A DNA stretch of 64,000 bases from Pseudobdellovibrionaceae bacterium (GCA_030158485.1 JAOASS010000002.1:1-64000), one strand, 5' to 3'; numbered from the stretch's first letter, positions 51,257 through 61,154 are shown. Made by a program: numbers and translations. Notes: a model not told the origin generated them from the letters alone.

Positions 51257-51622
51257 GTGGAAGTAAGTCTTAAAATACCAACTTTTGAAAACAGAAAAGT
51301 ATTCGTCGATATTTCATTCGCAGATATTGTTCCTTGGTTCATCGATAACCGTAAGCAAGATATCAAGCGTATTCGTGAATTTGTTGAAGTTTCTGACTTT
51401 GATCAGATTCAAAGAATGGGTCATCGATGGAAGGGAACTTGTGCAAGTTATGGGTTTGAACAATTAAGTCGGACGGGTGAATTATTAGAAAGCTGTTCAG
51501 TTTCTCAGAAACGGGAAGAAATTTTAAAATTACTTGAACAAGTCACTGAATATATTAATAAGCTAGAAATTGTTTACACGTCGCCAGGCGAAAATAACAA
51601 CTCTAATGAATTTCATATTTAA
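51257..51622 (+). CDS. HPt phosphotransfer protein
   Basis: H56 lies in GHRWKGTCASYGFEQL, matching the H-x-L-K-G-x-x-x-x-x-G pattern of HPt domains. The 121-residue helical protein would shuttle phosphate between the hybrid kinase receiver and a response regulator. GTG start after the G8 tract. Unlinked HPt genes are common partners of hybrid kinases lacking one. Confidence 0.82.
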   Translation: MEVSLKIPTFENRKVFVDISFADIVPWFIDNRKQDIKRIREFVEVSDFDQIQRMGHRWKGTCASYGFEQLSRTGELLESCSVSQKREEILKLLEQVTEYINKLEIVYTSPGENNNSNEFHI

Positions 51623-51649
51623 ATTAAGCATATAAAGGTATTTTCAACT

Positions 51650-53056
51650 ATGAGTTTTACACCTGCTCGAATTGTTATTTTAGATGATGACTTAGATCTA
51701 CTAAAGTTAATGGAAACTATTCTGGCCCCACGAGGTTTTAAAATAGTCACTTATTCTGAAGCAAAAGTAGCTTTAGAAAATTTAAAAAATGAACAAATTA
51801 AAACAGATCTGATTATATCTGATATTCAGATTCCCGATATGGGCGGGTTACAATTTCTTTCTGCAGTAAAAGAATTTCTTCCTGAAGTTCCTGTTTTGAT
51901 GATGACAGCTTATGGTACGATTAACATGGTTATCGAAGCGCTCAGGCTTGGAGCTTCGGATTTTATACAAAAACCATTTGTTAAAAGTGACCTTGTCGGA
52001 GCAACAGAAAAAGCACTTAAAACACAAGAAATCAGTCCGCAAAATACGGCAGCGAAACTTCACCATGAAATTCAAAAGAGTCAGATTATTTGCAAAAGCT
52101 CGGACATGCAAAAAGTGATGGAATTGGCCCAACGTGTAGCTTTTGCATCGGCTAACGTTTTGATTACTGGCGAAAGTGGAACTGGAAAAGAAGTGATTGC
52201 CAAAATTATCCATAATCTAAGTCCTCGTGGCAGTAAACCGTTGGTGGCTATTAACTGTGCGGCTATTCCTGAAGGACTTTTAGAATCTGAGCTTTTTGGT
52301 CACGCTAAGGGTTCATTTACGGGAGCTGTTCAAAATCGTCGTGGTCTATTTCGCGAAGCGAGTGGTGGGACTCTTTTTCTAGATGAAATTGGGGACCTCA
52401 GTTTGCCACTCCAAGCAAAAATTTTGCGGGTTCTGCAAGAAAAAAAAGTCAGACCTGTGGGCTCAAATGAAGAGCATTTTGTTGATGTGCGAATTGTATC
52501 AGCGACTCATAAAAATTTAGAGCAGAGTATTCGCAAAGGTGAATTCCGAGGTGATCTTTTTTATCGACTTAATGTTATTCCGATTCATTTATCTCCGCTC
52601 AGGCTTCGTCGGGATGACATTTTACCTCTGGCTCAGCATTTTCTAGGTCGCATGGTAAAAAAGTATGAAATGCCTGAAAAAAAATTAACTCCTGCGGCAA
52701 TGGAAGCACTCGAGTCCCACGAATGGCCAGGAAATGTACGGGAGCTTGAGAATGCAATTGAAAGAGCTGTGATTCTTTCAGGAGATTTGATCACTCATGA
52801 TAATTTGTTTATTACTCCTCAAGCTCAAGTGCAGGCTCCGAAAAGTACGATGAATATTTTTGATCAATTTGAGCCCATGCCACTTAAGAATTTAGAATTA
52901 ATGTATATTCATTATATTCTGTCAAAAACGGGTGGTCGAAAAGATAAAGCAGCTGCAATTCTTCAGATTGATAGAAAAACTTTATTCAGAAAATTATCAG
53001 AGTATCAAAAAGAAAGCGAACAACCTGCTCAGTCTGTAGCTGAAGTGACAATTTAA
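51650..53056 (+). CDS. NtrC-family sigma-54-dependent response regulator
   Basis: Receiver with D58 (IISDIQIP); AAA+ domain with GESGTGKE, the sigma-54 contact loop GSFTGA (Ser for the usual Ala), and GGTLFLDEIGD; and a Fis-type helix-turn-helix (GRKDKAAAILQIDRKTLFRKL). It should activate sigma-54 promoters on phosphorylation. Final gene and likely end point of the relay. Confidence 0.94.
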   Translation: MSFTPARIVILDDDLDLLKLMETILAPRGFKIVTYSEAKVALENLKNEQIKTDLIISDIQIPDMGGLQFLSAVKEFLPEVPVLMMTAYGTINMVIEALRLGASDFIQKPFVKSDLVGATEKALKTQEISPQNTAAKLHHEIQKSQIICKSSDMQKVMELAQRVAFASANVLITGESGTGKEVIAKIIHNLSPRGSKPLVAINCAAIPEGLLESELFGHAKGSFTGAVQNRRGLFREASGGTLFLDEIGDLSLPLQAKILRVLQEKKVRPVGSNEEHFVDVRIVSATHKNLEQSIRKGEFRGDLFYRLNVIPIHLSPLRLRRDDILPLAQHFLGRMVKKYEMPEKKLTPAAMEALESHEWPGNVRELENAIERAVILSGDLITHDNLFITPQAQVQAPKSTMNIFDQFEPMPLKNLELMYIHYILSKTGGRKDKAAAILQIDRKTLFRKLSEYQKESEQPAQSVAEVTI

Positions 53057-53079
53057 AATACACCGAATTAAGGTTGGAG

Positions 53080-53508
53080 TTATTTTTTTGCGACTAAACT
53101 TACGGTGAGTCTAGAAACACAACAAAGTTGATCAGTTTCATTTTTAATTTTAATTTCCCAAACATGCAGAGTTCGACCTATGTGAATAGGAAAAACGGTG
53201 CCCGTGACAAACCCACTGCGTACTGATTTAATATGATTAGCATTGATTTCAATACCAACTGGTAAAGTGCTTTCATCGTCTCGACAATAAAGTGATGCGA
53301 CGCTACCCAAAGTTTCTGCTAGTAAAACGCTGGCCCCGCCATGAAGCAAACCAGCAGGTTGAATTGTACGGTGATCAACTGGCATTCGGGCTTTTAAATA
53401 ATCAGGCCCCACTTCGGTAAATTCGATTCCTAAACTTTGGGCCGCTGTTTGAAGACAGACAAGATTGATTTGTTTGATTTCAGGCTGATTTTTCCAGATT
53501 GTTTTCAT
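53080..53508 (-). CDS. PaaI-type hotdog thioesterase
   Basis: QPAGLLHGGASVLLAETLGS and GIEINANHIKSVRSG fit the PaaI/YdiI acyl-CoA thioesterases; the catalytic Glu is in LAETLG. The frame opens at 53538 (TTG); ATG 53508 is preferred though neither has a good ribosome-binding site. Substrate not assignable. Confidence 0.87.
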   Translation of the reverse strand: MKTIWKNQPEIKQINLVCLQTAAQSLGIEFTEVGPDYLKARMPVDHRTIQPAGLLHGGASVLLAETLGSVASLYCRDDESTLPVGIEINANHIKSVRSGFVTGTVFPIHIGRTLHVWEIKIKNETDQLCCVSRLTVSLVAKK

Positions 53509-53573
53509 ATTTAAAGACAATAAAGAATTGAAGCCCAAAAGAGCAAAGTCTTTTGTAGCTGCGCCAAGTCGGA

Positions 53574-54596
53574 TTAAGGTTGAAAGTTTGAAAGACTCTT
53601 TTCTTCTTCAGAAGAAAAATCTGAAGCCATGTAGAGGGCTCGTTTTGCCGAAACTTTTGAGGGATTTTTTATTTTTCCCATGAGAGGAGCGTTATAGTTT
53701 CCTGTCGCAGTCAGAATTCGAATCAGATCTTCTGGTTTTTGAAGTTCTGGGCGTTTTTCTTTTAATAAAATAACAAGGCCTGTAACAATGGCTGTGGCTT
53801 GAGATGTTCCTGTCATATAACCCATTTTCTGATGGGGTAAGATGGAAAGAATTTGTTCTCCGGGCGCCGCTAATTTCACGTGACGAGGTCCCCAGTTACT
53901 AGAAGGAACACGTTTCAAATCAGGTCCAATTGCTGTGACGGATAAGATATTTTTTAAATGATAGCTTGCGGGATAAAAGCCGATAAGATCCGAATCAGTG
54001 CTTTCGTTTCCGGCAGCAGCGATCACAAGAACATTTTTTTGCAAAGCTTCTTCTAAAACTTTTTTTTCAAGTGGATGAGGATCTGACCCTCCACCAGAGT
54101 AGTTAATTAAAGTCGCTCCCATCAGGAGGGCGTATTTGATGGCACGGACAGTATTCATCAAATTGGCCCCCCCTGGAGCCTTTGGATCATAATATTTCAA
54201 AACCATAATTTTTGAACCAGGAGCAATGCCTTTGAATTCTTTTGAATTCCCTGCGATAAGTCCTGCGATATGAGTTCCGTGACCGTGATCATCCTTGACA
54301 TCAGAATTATCATTAGCAAAGTTCCAACCGTGGACATCATCAATAAAGCCATTCTTATCATCATCTAAATTATTCGTAGACCTATTTTTTCCATTTAAAT
54401 CAAGACCGACTTCGCCGGGATTAGTCCAAAGTGAATTTTTTAAGGCAGGGTGGTGAATATCGACTCCGGTGTCTAATACCGCAACCATAGATTTTTTTGT
54501 TTGAACTTGGTCGACTAAATCTAATTCAACAGCTTTTTGATACCAAGACGTTGTTTGAGCAGATGCCAGAGAAATTAAAAGCATCAACACATTCAT
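53574..54596 (-). CDS. Secreted subtilisin-like serine protease (S8)
   Basis: A signal peptide (cleavage after ASA) is followed directly by the protease domain. Triad: D42 (VLDTGVD), H106 (HGHGTHIAG), S265 (GTSQATA), with oxyanion N197. There is almost no room for an inhibitory propeptide. The ATGA overlap with the upstream RHS-like gene couples them, so that protein may be its substrate, chaperone or inhibitor. Confidence 0.92.
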   Translation of the reverse strand: MNVLMLLISLASAQTTSWYQKAVELDLVDQVQTKKSMVAVLDTGVDIHHPALKNSLWTNPGEVGLDLNGKNRSTNNLDDDKNGFIDDVHGWNFANDNSDVKDDHGHGTHIAGLIAGNSKEFKGIAPGSKIMVLKYYDPKAPGGANLMNTVRAIKYALLMGATLINYSGGGSDPHPLEKKVLEEALQKNVLVIAAAGNESTDSDLIGFYPASYHLKNILSVTAIGPDLKRVPSSNWGPRHVKLAAPGEQILSILPHQKMGYMTGTSQATAIVTGLVILLKEKRPELQKPEDLIRILTATGNYNAPLMGKIKNPSKVSAKRALYMASDFSSEEEKSLSNFQP

Positions 54597-55552
54597 AAAG
54601 AGCCCCCTTGATTAGTCGAAATTCTTCCAATATTGGTATTGATCAAAGTTCGAGTCACAGTAATTTTTTGAGGTCTTGAATTATTTTGAGCATAGTCAAA
54701 AATAAAATCTGACTGGAACCCCTGATTCCTGCAGAACTTATTAACAGTTGAGACACTTCTTTTTTGAGGTAATATTTTGTAAGCATAAATTTCAACACAA
54801 GCGCCTTGTAGTTTTAAAACTTGGTCAGATTTTTTATCGTACTCAATTTTTAATTGTTCTGCCCTTGCATTTGTTTTGCGCGATATCAAATTATCTAAAT
54901 CATCGTAGACATAATCAATTTTTTGATCACCCATTTGAAATTGAATCAAATTAAATCCAAGATAATGAAAAGTACGAACTTCTTCTTTAAAAGTTATTTT
55001 AGATACCAAATCTAAAACAGAATGCCATTCAAAAATCAGGATATCTTTTCCAATAAGCACTTTTTCGGGCAAACCTCTGGAATTAGGTATAATTTTTGAT
55101 ATCTTCTTATTTTTTATAAGTTCAATTAATTGACCTTTGAAATTATATTTTGCAAGAATTTGATTTTTGATACGTCTTTCATAGTAACCAAGTTTAATTA
55201 AGATTTGGTCATTGAAATTTTCTAGATTGATATACGACGAAGCGGTTGAATTCGTTTTAAAGATAAGAGGGCGTGACGACTGACAATCGTTTAATCGAAT
55301 GACGCCGCGTCCTTGAAAAACCAGCTGAGTCTCAAGATCACTGCACCAACCTCGGCCAAAATAACCAAGTTCAAGCGAGCGACTCCGATACGTTCGATTG
55401 ACGTTCTGGTTCGGATTGTCGCTCGCTTCGGTTAAAATCAGTCCACCATCTTGCATATTAACTGCGTGATATTTTTTTACAGACGCTAAAGTTACAGAAG
55501 AAAAAGTGAGAACAAAATAAAGTGCTAACTTTTGAATTAATTTATTTTTCAT
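54593..55552 (-). CDS. Exported RHS/DUF6531-like protein
   Basis: A signal peptide (ending TLA) leads to RTYRSRSLELGYFGRGWC, the usual entry segment of RHS/YD proteins, then YD-like strands (YVYDDLDNLISRKTNARAEQLKIEYD). At 319 residues it is only part of a typical RHS shell and has no toxin domain, so it may be a small cell-surface protein. Coupled to the subtilase gene. Two hairpins lie upstream. Confidence 0.65.
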   Translation of the reverse strand: MKNKLIQKLALYFVLTFSSVTLASVKKYHAVNMQDGGLILTEASDNPNQNVNRTYRSRSLELGYFGRGWCSDLETQLVFQGRGVIRLNDCQSSRPLIFKTNSTASSYINLENFNDQILIKLGYYERRIKNQILAKYNFKGQLIELIKNKKISKIIPNSRGLPEKVLIGKDILIFEWHSVLDLVSKITFKEEVRTFHYLGFNLIQFQMGDQKIDYVYDDLDNLISRKTNARAEQLKIEYDKKSDQVLKLQGACVEIYAYKILPQKRSVSTVNKFCRNQGFQSDFIFDYAQNNSRPQKITVTRTLINTNIGRISTNQGGSL

Positions 55553-55566
55553 CGTACAGATGGTTA

Positions 55567-55604
55567 AAGCAGAATTGAGGCCACAGACGAAAAGCCTTCT
55601 GCTT
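55567..55604 (-). other. Leader hairpin 1 upstream of the RHS-like gene
   Basis: AAGCAGAA pairs with TTCTGCTT (8 base pairs), with an inner AGGC/GCCT. It ends 15 bases before the RHS-like ATG and could affect its translation. Confidence 0.45.
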
Positions 55605-55644
55605 CGAGTTCAATCAAAATACTAGCACACTTGAATAGAAACAT

Positions 55645-55676
55645 GACAGCTGTGTACAGTCTAACGGGCAGCTGTC
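55645..55676 (-). terminator. Hairpin 2 downstream of the diguanylate cyclase gene
   Basis: GACAGCTG pairs with CAGCTGTC (8 base pairs, 16-base loop). It lies about 48 bases after the diguanylate cyclase stop on the minus strand. Terminator or operator; the T run after it is weak. Confidence 0.4.
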
Positions 55677-55723
55677 TAAAATATAACAGTCGGCTTTTAG
55701 CCCAATTCGTTTGAGCTTTAAGT

Positions 55724-56848
55724 TTAGGCCGCAGATGATAACGGAAAGGGTGCCGCTACCGTGTAGCGATCTCGGCCAGAATTCTTACTTTGATACAGAG
55801 CCATATCAGCTCTTTTGGTCCAATTGGGAAATGATTCGTTTTCCAATAGTTGAGCGATTCCACAGGAGACTGTGAACTTGATATTGAGGTCTTTATGAAT
55901 AATTGTTTCCCGTCTAATACGACTTAAACATTCTTCTACTTTTTGAGCAGCAGATGGAAGATCAAAATCAGGAAGAATCACGGCAAATTCTTCGCCGCCA
56001 AGTCGTGCGACTAAATCGTTATCTCTTTTAAAAGACTCTTTTAAAAATCGAACACATTCTTTAATGACATGATCCCCGATGTCATGTCCATAAGTATCGT
56101 TTACTTTTTTAAAGTGATCGATATCAAACATCAAAACTGAAATTGGTACTTTTGAAAGTGCGTAAAGTTGTTGATACCGCAGTCCTTGTTCTTCAAAACT
56201 TTTACGGTTGTATGCTTGCGTTAAGTGATCCACTTTTAAGCTTGTTTGGGCTTCTGATAATTGTTTTTTCATAGTTTGTAGCGATTTTGACATCGTTCCA
56301 AGGCGCTTATTTCGCCTTTCATCTTTTTGTGTTTGGTACTGAACATACGTGTCAATAAATTCTCGTGATTTGTGTTTTAACTTTTCCATGGCGTTGGATT
56401 CGACGGCTTCTCGTAATTCTTCAAGCTGAGCTTTGAGTTCGACTTCTTTCGTTTTTTCAACTTGTATATCTTCACCCAATTGGTCTGCGAAGTCCCAAAT
56501 AATACTTTTAAATTCCTCTGCAGATCTTTGGATGTAAGAGTACTCATCGACTCGGTAGGATGAAAAGAATTGGCGAATGCGGAAAAGAAGTTTATCAGCA
56601 TCAGGATAATCTGATTTTAAAAGTGACTTGGAATAGTCGTCAAATATTTCTCGGGTTTTTCGCACTGGATGTTTGTCAAAATCGAATAAGTTTTTACTGT
56701 AAATATCAAGCAAATAAAGAATCGTGGCCCGTTCTTCAGAAATATCAATTGTTTCCAGTGAAGCTTCTTCTTCAGAAGGAGCTGAAGACCCGTTTCGTCG
56801 AATTCCTAAATCAAATTGATCTGCAATTTTTTTAACCCAAGACTTCAT
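55724..56848 (-). CDS. Diguanylate cyclase (GGDEF)
   Basis: A helical N-terminal region of about 200 residues precedes a GGDEF domain. The active motif is RLGGEEF and the inhibitory site RxxD (RDND) stands five residues before, so product inhibition is likely. It makes c-di-GMP. ATG 56848 follows GGAG; a TTG start at 56905 is less likely. Confidence 0.92.
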   Translation of the reverse strand: MKSWVKKIADQFDLGIRRNGSSAPSEEEASLETIDISEERATILYLLDIYSKNLFDFDKHPVRKTREIFDDYSKSLLKSDYPDADKLLFRIRQFFSSYRVDEYSYIQRSAEEFKSIIWDFADQLGEDIQVEKTKEVELKAQLEELREAVESNAMEKLKHKSREFIDTYVQYQTQKDERRNKRLGTMSKSLQTMKKQLSEAQTSLKVDHLTQAYNRKSFEEQGLRYQQLYALSKVPISVLMFDIDHFKKVNDTYGHDIGDHVIKECVRFLKESFKRDNDLVARLGGEEFAVILPDFDLPSAAQKVEECLSRIRRETIIHKDLNIKFTVSCGIAQLLENESFPNWTKRADMALYQSKNSGRDRYTVAAPFPLSSAA

Positions 56849-57016
56849 TCGATATGCTCCGCTTTTCTGATCGACAAGGTCATGATCAAAAAGACCCGTC
56901 GACAAAATTAAGTGATTTAATAGGACTTTAAAAAAATCTCTATTAAGTCTTTTTTTATCGGTATTTGAGTCTGATTTCTGAAGGACTAGTTGGCCTTAAG
57001 TCCGGGGCAAAAGGTA

Positions 57017-57052
57017 AAAAGCCCCGAAGAGAATAATTTCTTCGGGGCTTTT
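57017..57052 (-). terminator. Strong intrinsic terminator
   Basis: A 14-base-pair GC-rich stem (57017-57030 with 57039-57052, core AGCCCCGAAGA) with an 8-base loop. On the minus strand it is followed by T residues, ending the 57081 gene; it could also work on plus. Confidence 0.85.
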
Positions 57053-57080
57053 GTGCAATCGTTTAAGTAAATTTTAAGAT

Positions 57081-57734
57081 TTATAATTTGCAGTTGGCAA
57101 GACTGTCTTTGTTGTCTCGGCTCATGAAATCTTCAAGGGCTTGACCTTCAAGGTTTAAGATTTCTTTAGCTGCTACCCGAACGGCAATATTAGCTTGCAG
57201 ACCTTCGCTTGTTTTTTTTGCGACGTTTTCATGCCACATAACTGCTTTTTTTCCGTAGCCTGCTACATAGGCTCCTAAAACCACCATTTTTCGTGTGGCG
57301 GCAATATCCGCTTGGTCTTTTGCCGTCAAAGCTGAATTTCGTGCAATTGTTCTCAAAATTTTAGAATTAGACAAAGCGGCTCTGGTGTCTAATTCAGAAG
57401 CTTTAACATCCTTTAAAATGCGGACTGTGTAGTTAACAGTTTCCACAGCATCCAAATTTGTTGCAAGGTGGGATAAGAGTTCAGTTTTGCTCATTTGAAT
57501 GGTCTCGGCTGCTGCCTGAATAGCCGCATTATCTCCGTACTCTTGAATTAAAAGATCCCGTTTTTCTTTTGCGGTTTTACCTTTGTTGACAAGGTTTTCA
57601 ATTTCATTTTTATTAATTTCTAGTTTTGCTTCTGTTGCCCGTACCGCTACCGACTTTGTTACAACAGGCAAGGCTGCGTGTCCGGCTTGAGTCAAGCTCA
57701 TTAAAAGTGCTAGAACGATGAGGTTTTGATTCAT
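57081..57734 (-). CDS. Exported helical protein, unknown family
   Basis: A signal peptide (ending AGHA) is followed by about 195 residues of Ala/Lys/Glu-rich helices. No membrane helix or known motif. It lies 60 bases after the large membrane protein gene and ends at a strong terminator, so the two probably form one transcript. Confidence 0.6.
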   Translation of the reverse strand: MNQNLIVLALLMSLTQAGHAALPVVTKSVAVRATEAKLEINKNEIENLVNKGKTAKEKRDLLIQEYGDNAAIQAAAETIQMSKTELLSHLATNLDAVETVNYTVRILKDVKASELDTRAALSNSKILRTIARNSALTAKDQADIAATRKMVVLGAYVAGYGKKAVMWHENVAKKTSEGLQANIAVRVAAKEILNLEGQALEDFMSRDNKDSLANCKL

Positions 57735-57794
57735 AAGATCTCCGTTGAGTTAAATTAAAATTACAAGTAAAGGGGTTACACTTTTGATGCCATT

Positions 57795-60700
57795 TTATTG
57801 CCCCCGAGGATTAGCTCCTTTTCGCAGGGGCTTTGTAGATTCGTTTTCAGATCCGTTTAATTCATTATCCGCCAAAAGTTTCTGATAGCTTTCAGAAGTG
57901 CTGAAATTTGTCAGCTGAGTGTTGATGAGGTAGGCAGTCATCTGAGAGCTGATTTTTTGTAGACCTTGAAAAGAAAATCCAGCAATTTCTTGATGGTAGG
58001 GACTTAAGTTTAAACTATTTAAATATTCGCCGTAAACTTTAAGGGCTTTTTGAACTTGGTTTTGATATTGACTGAATTCGCCCGGTGCAAAAGAAAGGAC
58101 GACTTTTCCTTGGGTCGGTTTCATGTTTTTTAAAGCTTGGTAAAGAGGCTTAAAAGCTTGTACGAATTCTTTTTGAGAATCAGTTCGCGCGTAAAGGTCT
58201 GTGTTCATGAGTTCAATAAAAGTGAAACCTTTATGTAATTTTATAGTGGATTTTTTGTCAGTCTGGTGATTTTTTAAAGTTTCCATTTCGCCTAATAAAG
58301 TCAAATAAGTTTGAAGCTCTTGGTTTGAAGCTTTAAACAGTCCGCGTCCAGCTTGTGTGCGTTTTAATTTGCCGTTTGGATCAACCACAGTATCAAATAG
58401 ACCATCCATCAATTTTTCAGAATTCATACCTTCAATCATTTCATGAAGAAGACTTTGAAATTCATGATCTAAACGAATAAATAGTTTTGTAAAAACAGGT
58501 TTGATCGATTTTAACCACCATTTATCTACCGCAGAAGTCGACTCGGCACGGGTATCAGTCCAATCACCTAGTATCGACGGTAAAATCTGAGTCGAAAAAA
58601 AACTGATGAAAAGTTCGCCTTCAGATTTGTTATCAACAAATACTTTCGATTGAAAAAGTTGACCAAATGCAATTTCAAATTTTATATTTTGATCAATCAG
58701 ATTCTTACAAAGAAAAAACAGGGGAGCCACGTCTTCTCCGCTCAAAGCCCCTGATTTTTTATGAGTCTCGGTATAGTACCGTGGCATCTGCATTCTAATC
58801 TGATAATTGTGTGCAATAATTCGAGGCGCTTTAAATTTTGGTTTAAAGCCTAAAGATTGTCTTAATACAAGTTCAGAATCTTGTGAATCGGGTCCGCACA
58901 TCATTTGATAAAGAAGGTATTCTGGATAAGTTGTAAAAGTGAAACCGTTCCGACTTTTGGGAACGGATAATTTTTCAAAATACTGCGGAAATAAACTTGA
59001 ATAAAGATAAGGCACGGCAAGTCCCGGCGTCATAATCGGAGTCGGATTTCCCAAATTATTTCGAAGAATTGTGAGTAAGAGTTGCAAATCAGAGTCTTTT
59101 AAATCTTTATCAGATAAAATTCGATTAATTTCGCCTATGACAATTCCAATTTTAAACTCATCATCTGTGGTTTTAATTTTCTGAATAATTTCTTGAATCT
59201 TGTTCTGACTTTCTTTTGAGATTGAAGGTCTTTGATTTTCTGCTAGTTTTTTTTCAAACAGCGCAACAGCTTCTTCAAATTGAGGAATTATTCGTTTAAT
59301 TGTTTCTTTTTGGAATTGAACCATTTGGTCGGGACTGAACCAATTCAATTCGGCTTCAGTTTTACAGTTATCGGGATCGATTTCACAACTGGCATGGCCT
59401 GTCGGCATGATTCCATAAAGGGGGAAGGTTCTGAATGGAAGATAAGTAGCTTGCCACTTTCTTGCGTCTTCGATTTTACCTTCAGTTTTGATAATCTGTT
59501 GGCTTTTGAAAGCATTAAAAATTTCTTCAATAAAAGCCGTATAAAAATTTTCTGTGGCTTGCAGTTCTCGAATAATTTCACTTGTCATAGAAGTCCAAAT
59601 TTGAATTCCATTAAAATACTTGCTGTGATTAATCATTCTCCAGGCATCCATTTGTTCTTGAAATGTTTTTAAAAGGGGAATGATATTATAATGATGAACA
59701 GCAGATCGGCCTTTATGCATTTTAGTAGAAGCAGTATAATTGGCATCTAAGTTCCAACTATTTTTTTGATTTAAATTATAGTATTCAAGTAGCTTGAGAT
59801 CGACTTCATCAACAGAGCCAGCTCTCCAGAATTGGGCCCATATTTTTGAGACCACTGGATTCAAAGAATGATCAAGCCCAATAAAGCCAGCATTTTGAAG
59901 TGTGCTCACTAAGGCAGCCCCAACCGTGATGCTATTAAAAAACCAACCTGTAGGAGTCACTCGAGCTGCCAGTTTGAGCCCGATAAATTGCAAAGTCGGT
60001 CGACTTAGTTTCGCTACTGTTTCAAATACTTTTGTTCCGGCAATTTTTTTGCCTGCATTTGATCCAGCTAGAGCCAGCTTTCCGTTCTGATATCCTTTTT
60101 GTGCGAACGTCAGCGTTCCAGATGCAACGGCCATTGATAGCATCATGGGAATATATTGTTCGACTTTATTGTTAAAATTAAAAAACTCATTTTGTGCGAC
60201 ATCGCAAGGGTCTGGTTGACCTAAAGATTTTAAAATGGTGTCCATTTGAGTGGGGGGCTTTATAAGCGCACTGACGCAAGTTTTCATCAGATTTAAGACT
60301 TCCACTGTTAAGCTTGAAGCCATCATACCTGCTGACATGCCAAGATAAGGAATGGCTATTCTCATCGTTGAAGTAGAAACAACTCCGTTAGGTGTCATTC
60401 GGGATTTGAACGCAGTTCCTGGGACTCCTGCATATTTTTTTAAAAGCATATCGGAAGTGAAGCCATTTGCCGCCATAAAAGAATAAAAAGCCATATGAGC
60501 AATAGGGTCCGTGAGACTTTCTAAGTGTCTTACCATGCTCAAGGGATCTGCTGCATAGTCCGTTAATAATTGCCAATACATGACAGCACCGATGGCGCCT
60601 GTGAATAAAATTGATTGCGCACCAAAGCCATGAAGAGAACCAGAAAAAGGGCGCATAAAAGCTTCTTTTGCAATCGTTTTTGTTGATTTTGTTTTGAGAT

Positions 60701-61154
60701 CATATTGCCTGTGAATTTCATCTCGAACAGTTTGTGGTAAGTAGTAGTATTTTTCAAAAACCGCACGTGGATCCATTTCAGTAGGTAAGCCAAGGAAAAC
60801 TCGTGTGAATTCAATTTGTCGAACCAGTTCTTTTACTTGCCACTCCATTTTATTTCTCATCACAGAAATTTCTGTCTTTTCGCGGGGGTCAAATTGAAAT
60901 TGTCCGTGAATTTTTTCTTCCGGTTTCTGGGGGTTTACCATTGTGAATTCAATTAGTTTTTTTTCTTGATCTTGACGAGTGCCGGCTACGATCGGGATTG
61001 TGGATTCAGAAATAACTTTAGCATCTTCTGCTTCTGAATTATTTCGAGCTAGCGCGTTCAGGCAGATGACTGTCGATAAAAAGTAAACAAAAAGAGCGAG
61101 ACTTGAAAATCTTGATAATATTTGAGCTTTGATTTTCAAAATAGATTGTCTCAT
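57795..61154 (-). CDS. Large exported membrane protein, unknown family
   Basis: ATG 61154 follows AAGGAG; the frame opens at 61196. An N-terminal signal or anchor (SLALFVYFLSTVICLNALA) is followed by about five hydrophobic segments within the first 450 residues, then about 650 residues without membrane segments. Length is about 1119. I do not recognise the family. It is cotranscribed with the 217-residue exported gene that follows. Confidence 0.7.
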   Translation of the reverse strand: MRQSILKIKAQILSRFSSLALFVYFLSTVICLNALARNNSEAEDAKVISESTIPIVAGTRQDQEKKLIEFTMVNPQKPEEKIHGQFQFDPREKTEISVMRNKMEWQVKELVRQIEFTRVFLGLPTEMDPRAVFEKYYYLPQTVRDEIHRQYDLKTKSTKTIAKEAFMRPFSGSLHGFGAQSILFTGAIGAVMYWQLLTDYAADPLSMVRHLESLTDPIAHMAFYSFMAANGFTSDMLLKKYAGVPGTAFKSRMTPNGVVSTSTMRIAIPYLGMSAGMMASSLTVEVLNLMKTCVSALIKPPTQMDTILKSLGQPDPCDVAQNEFFNFNNKVEQYIPMMLSMAVASGTLTFAQKGYQNGKLALAGSNAGKKIAGTKVFETVAKLSRPTLQFIGLKLAARVTPTGWFFNSITVGAALVSTLQNAGFIGLDHSLNPVVSKIWAQFWRAGSVDEVDLKLLEYYNLNQKNSWNLDANYTASTKMHKGRSAVHHYNIIPLLKTFQEQMDAWRMINHSKYFNGIQIWTSMTSEIIRELQATENFYTAFIEEIFNAFKSQQIIKTEGKIEDARKWQATYLPFRTFPLYGIMPTGHASCEIDPDNCKTEAELNWFSPDQMVQFQKETIKRIIPQFEEAVALFEKKLAENQRPSISKESQNKIQEIIQKIKTTDDEFKIGIVIGEINRILSDKDLKDSDLQLLLTILRNNLGNPTPIMTPGLAVPYLYSSLFPQYFEKLSVPKSRNGFTFTTYPEYLLYQMMCGPDSQDSELVLRQSLGFKPKFKAPRIIAHNYQIRMQMPRYYTETHKKSGALSGEDVAPLFFLCKNLIDQNIKFEIAFGQLFQSKVFVDNKSEGELFISFFSTQILPSILGDWTDTRAESTSAVDKWWLKSIKPVFTKLFIRLDHEFQSLLHEMIEGMNSEKLMDGLFDTVVDPNGKLKRTQAGRGLFKASNQELQTYLTLLGEMETLKNHQTDKKSTIKLHKGFTFIELMNTDLYARTDSQKEFVQAFKPLYQALKNMKPTQGKVVLSFAPGEFSQYQNQVQKALKVYGEYLNSLNLSPYHQEIAGFSFQGLQKISSQMTAYLINTQLTNFSTSESYQKLLADNELNGSENESTKPLRKGANPRGQ

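Noticed and set aside
55567-55676. Small structured RNA gene between the GGDEF and RHS-like genes
   Set aside because: Two hairpins are present but no promoter, terminator T run or known RNA fold could be shown.
59280-59672. Plus-strand frame within the large membrane protein
   Set aside because: It is a codon shadow of a long intact gene, with no ribosome-binding site or known domain.
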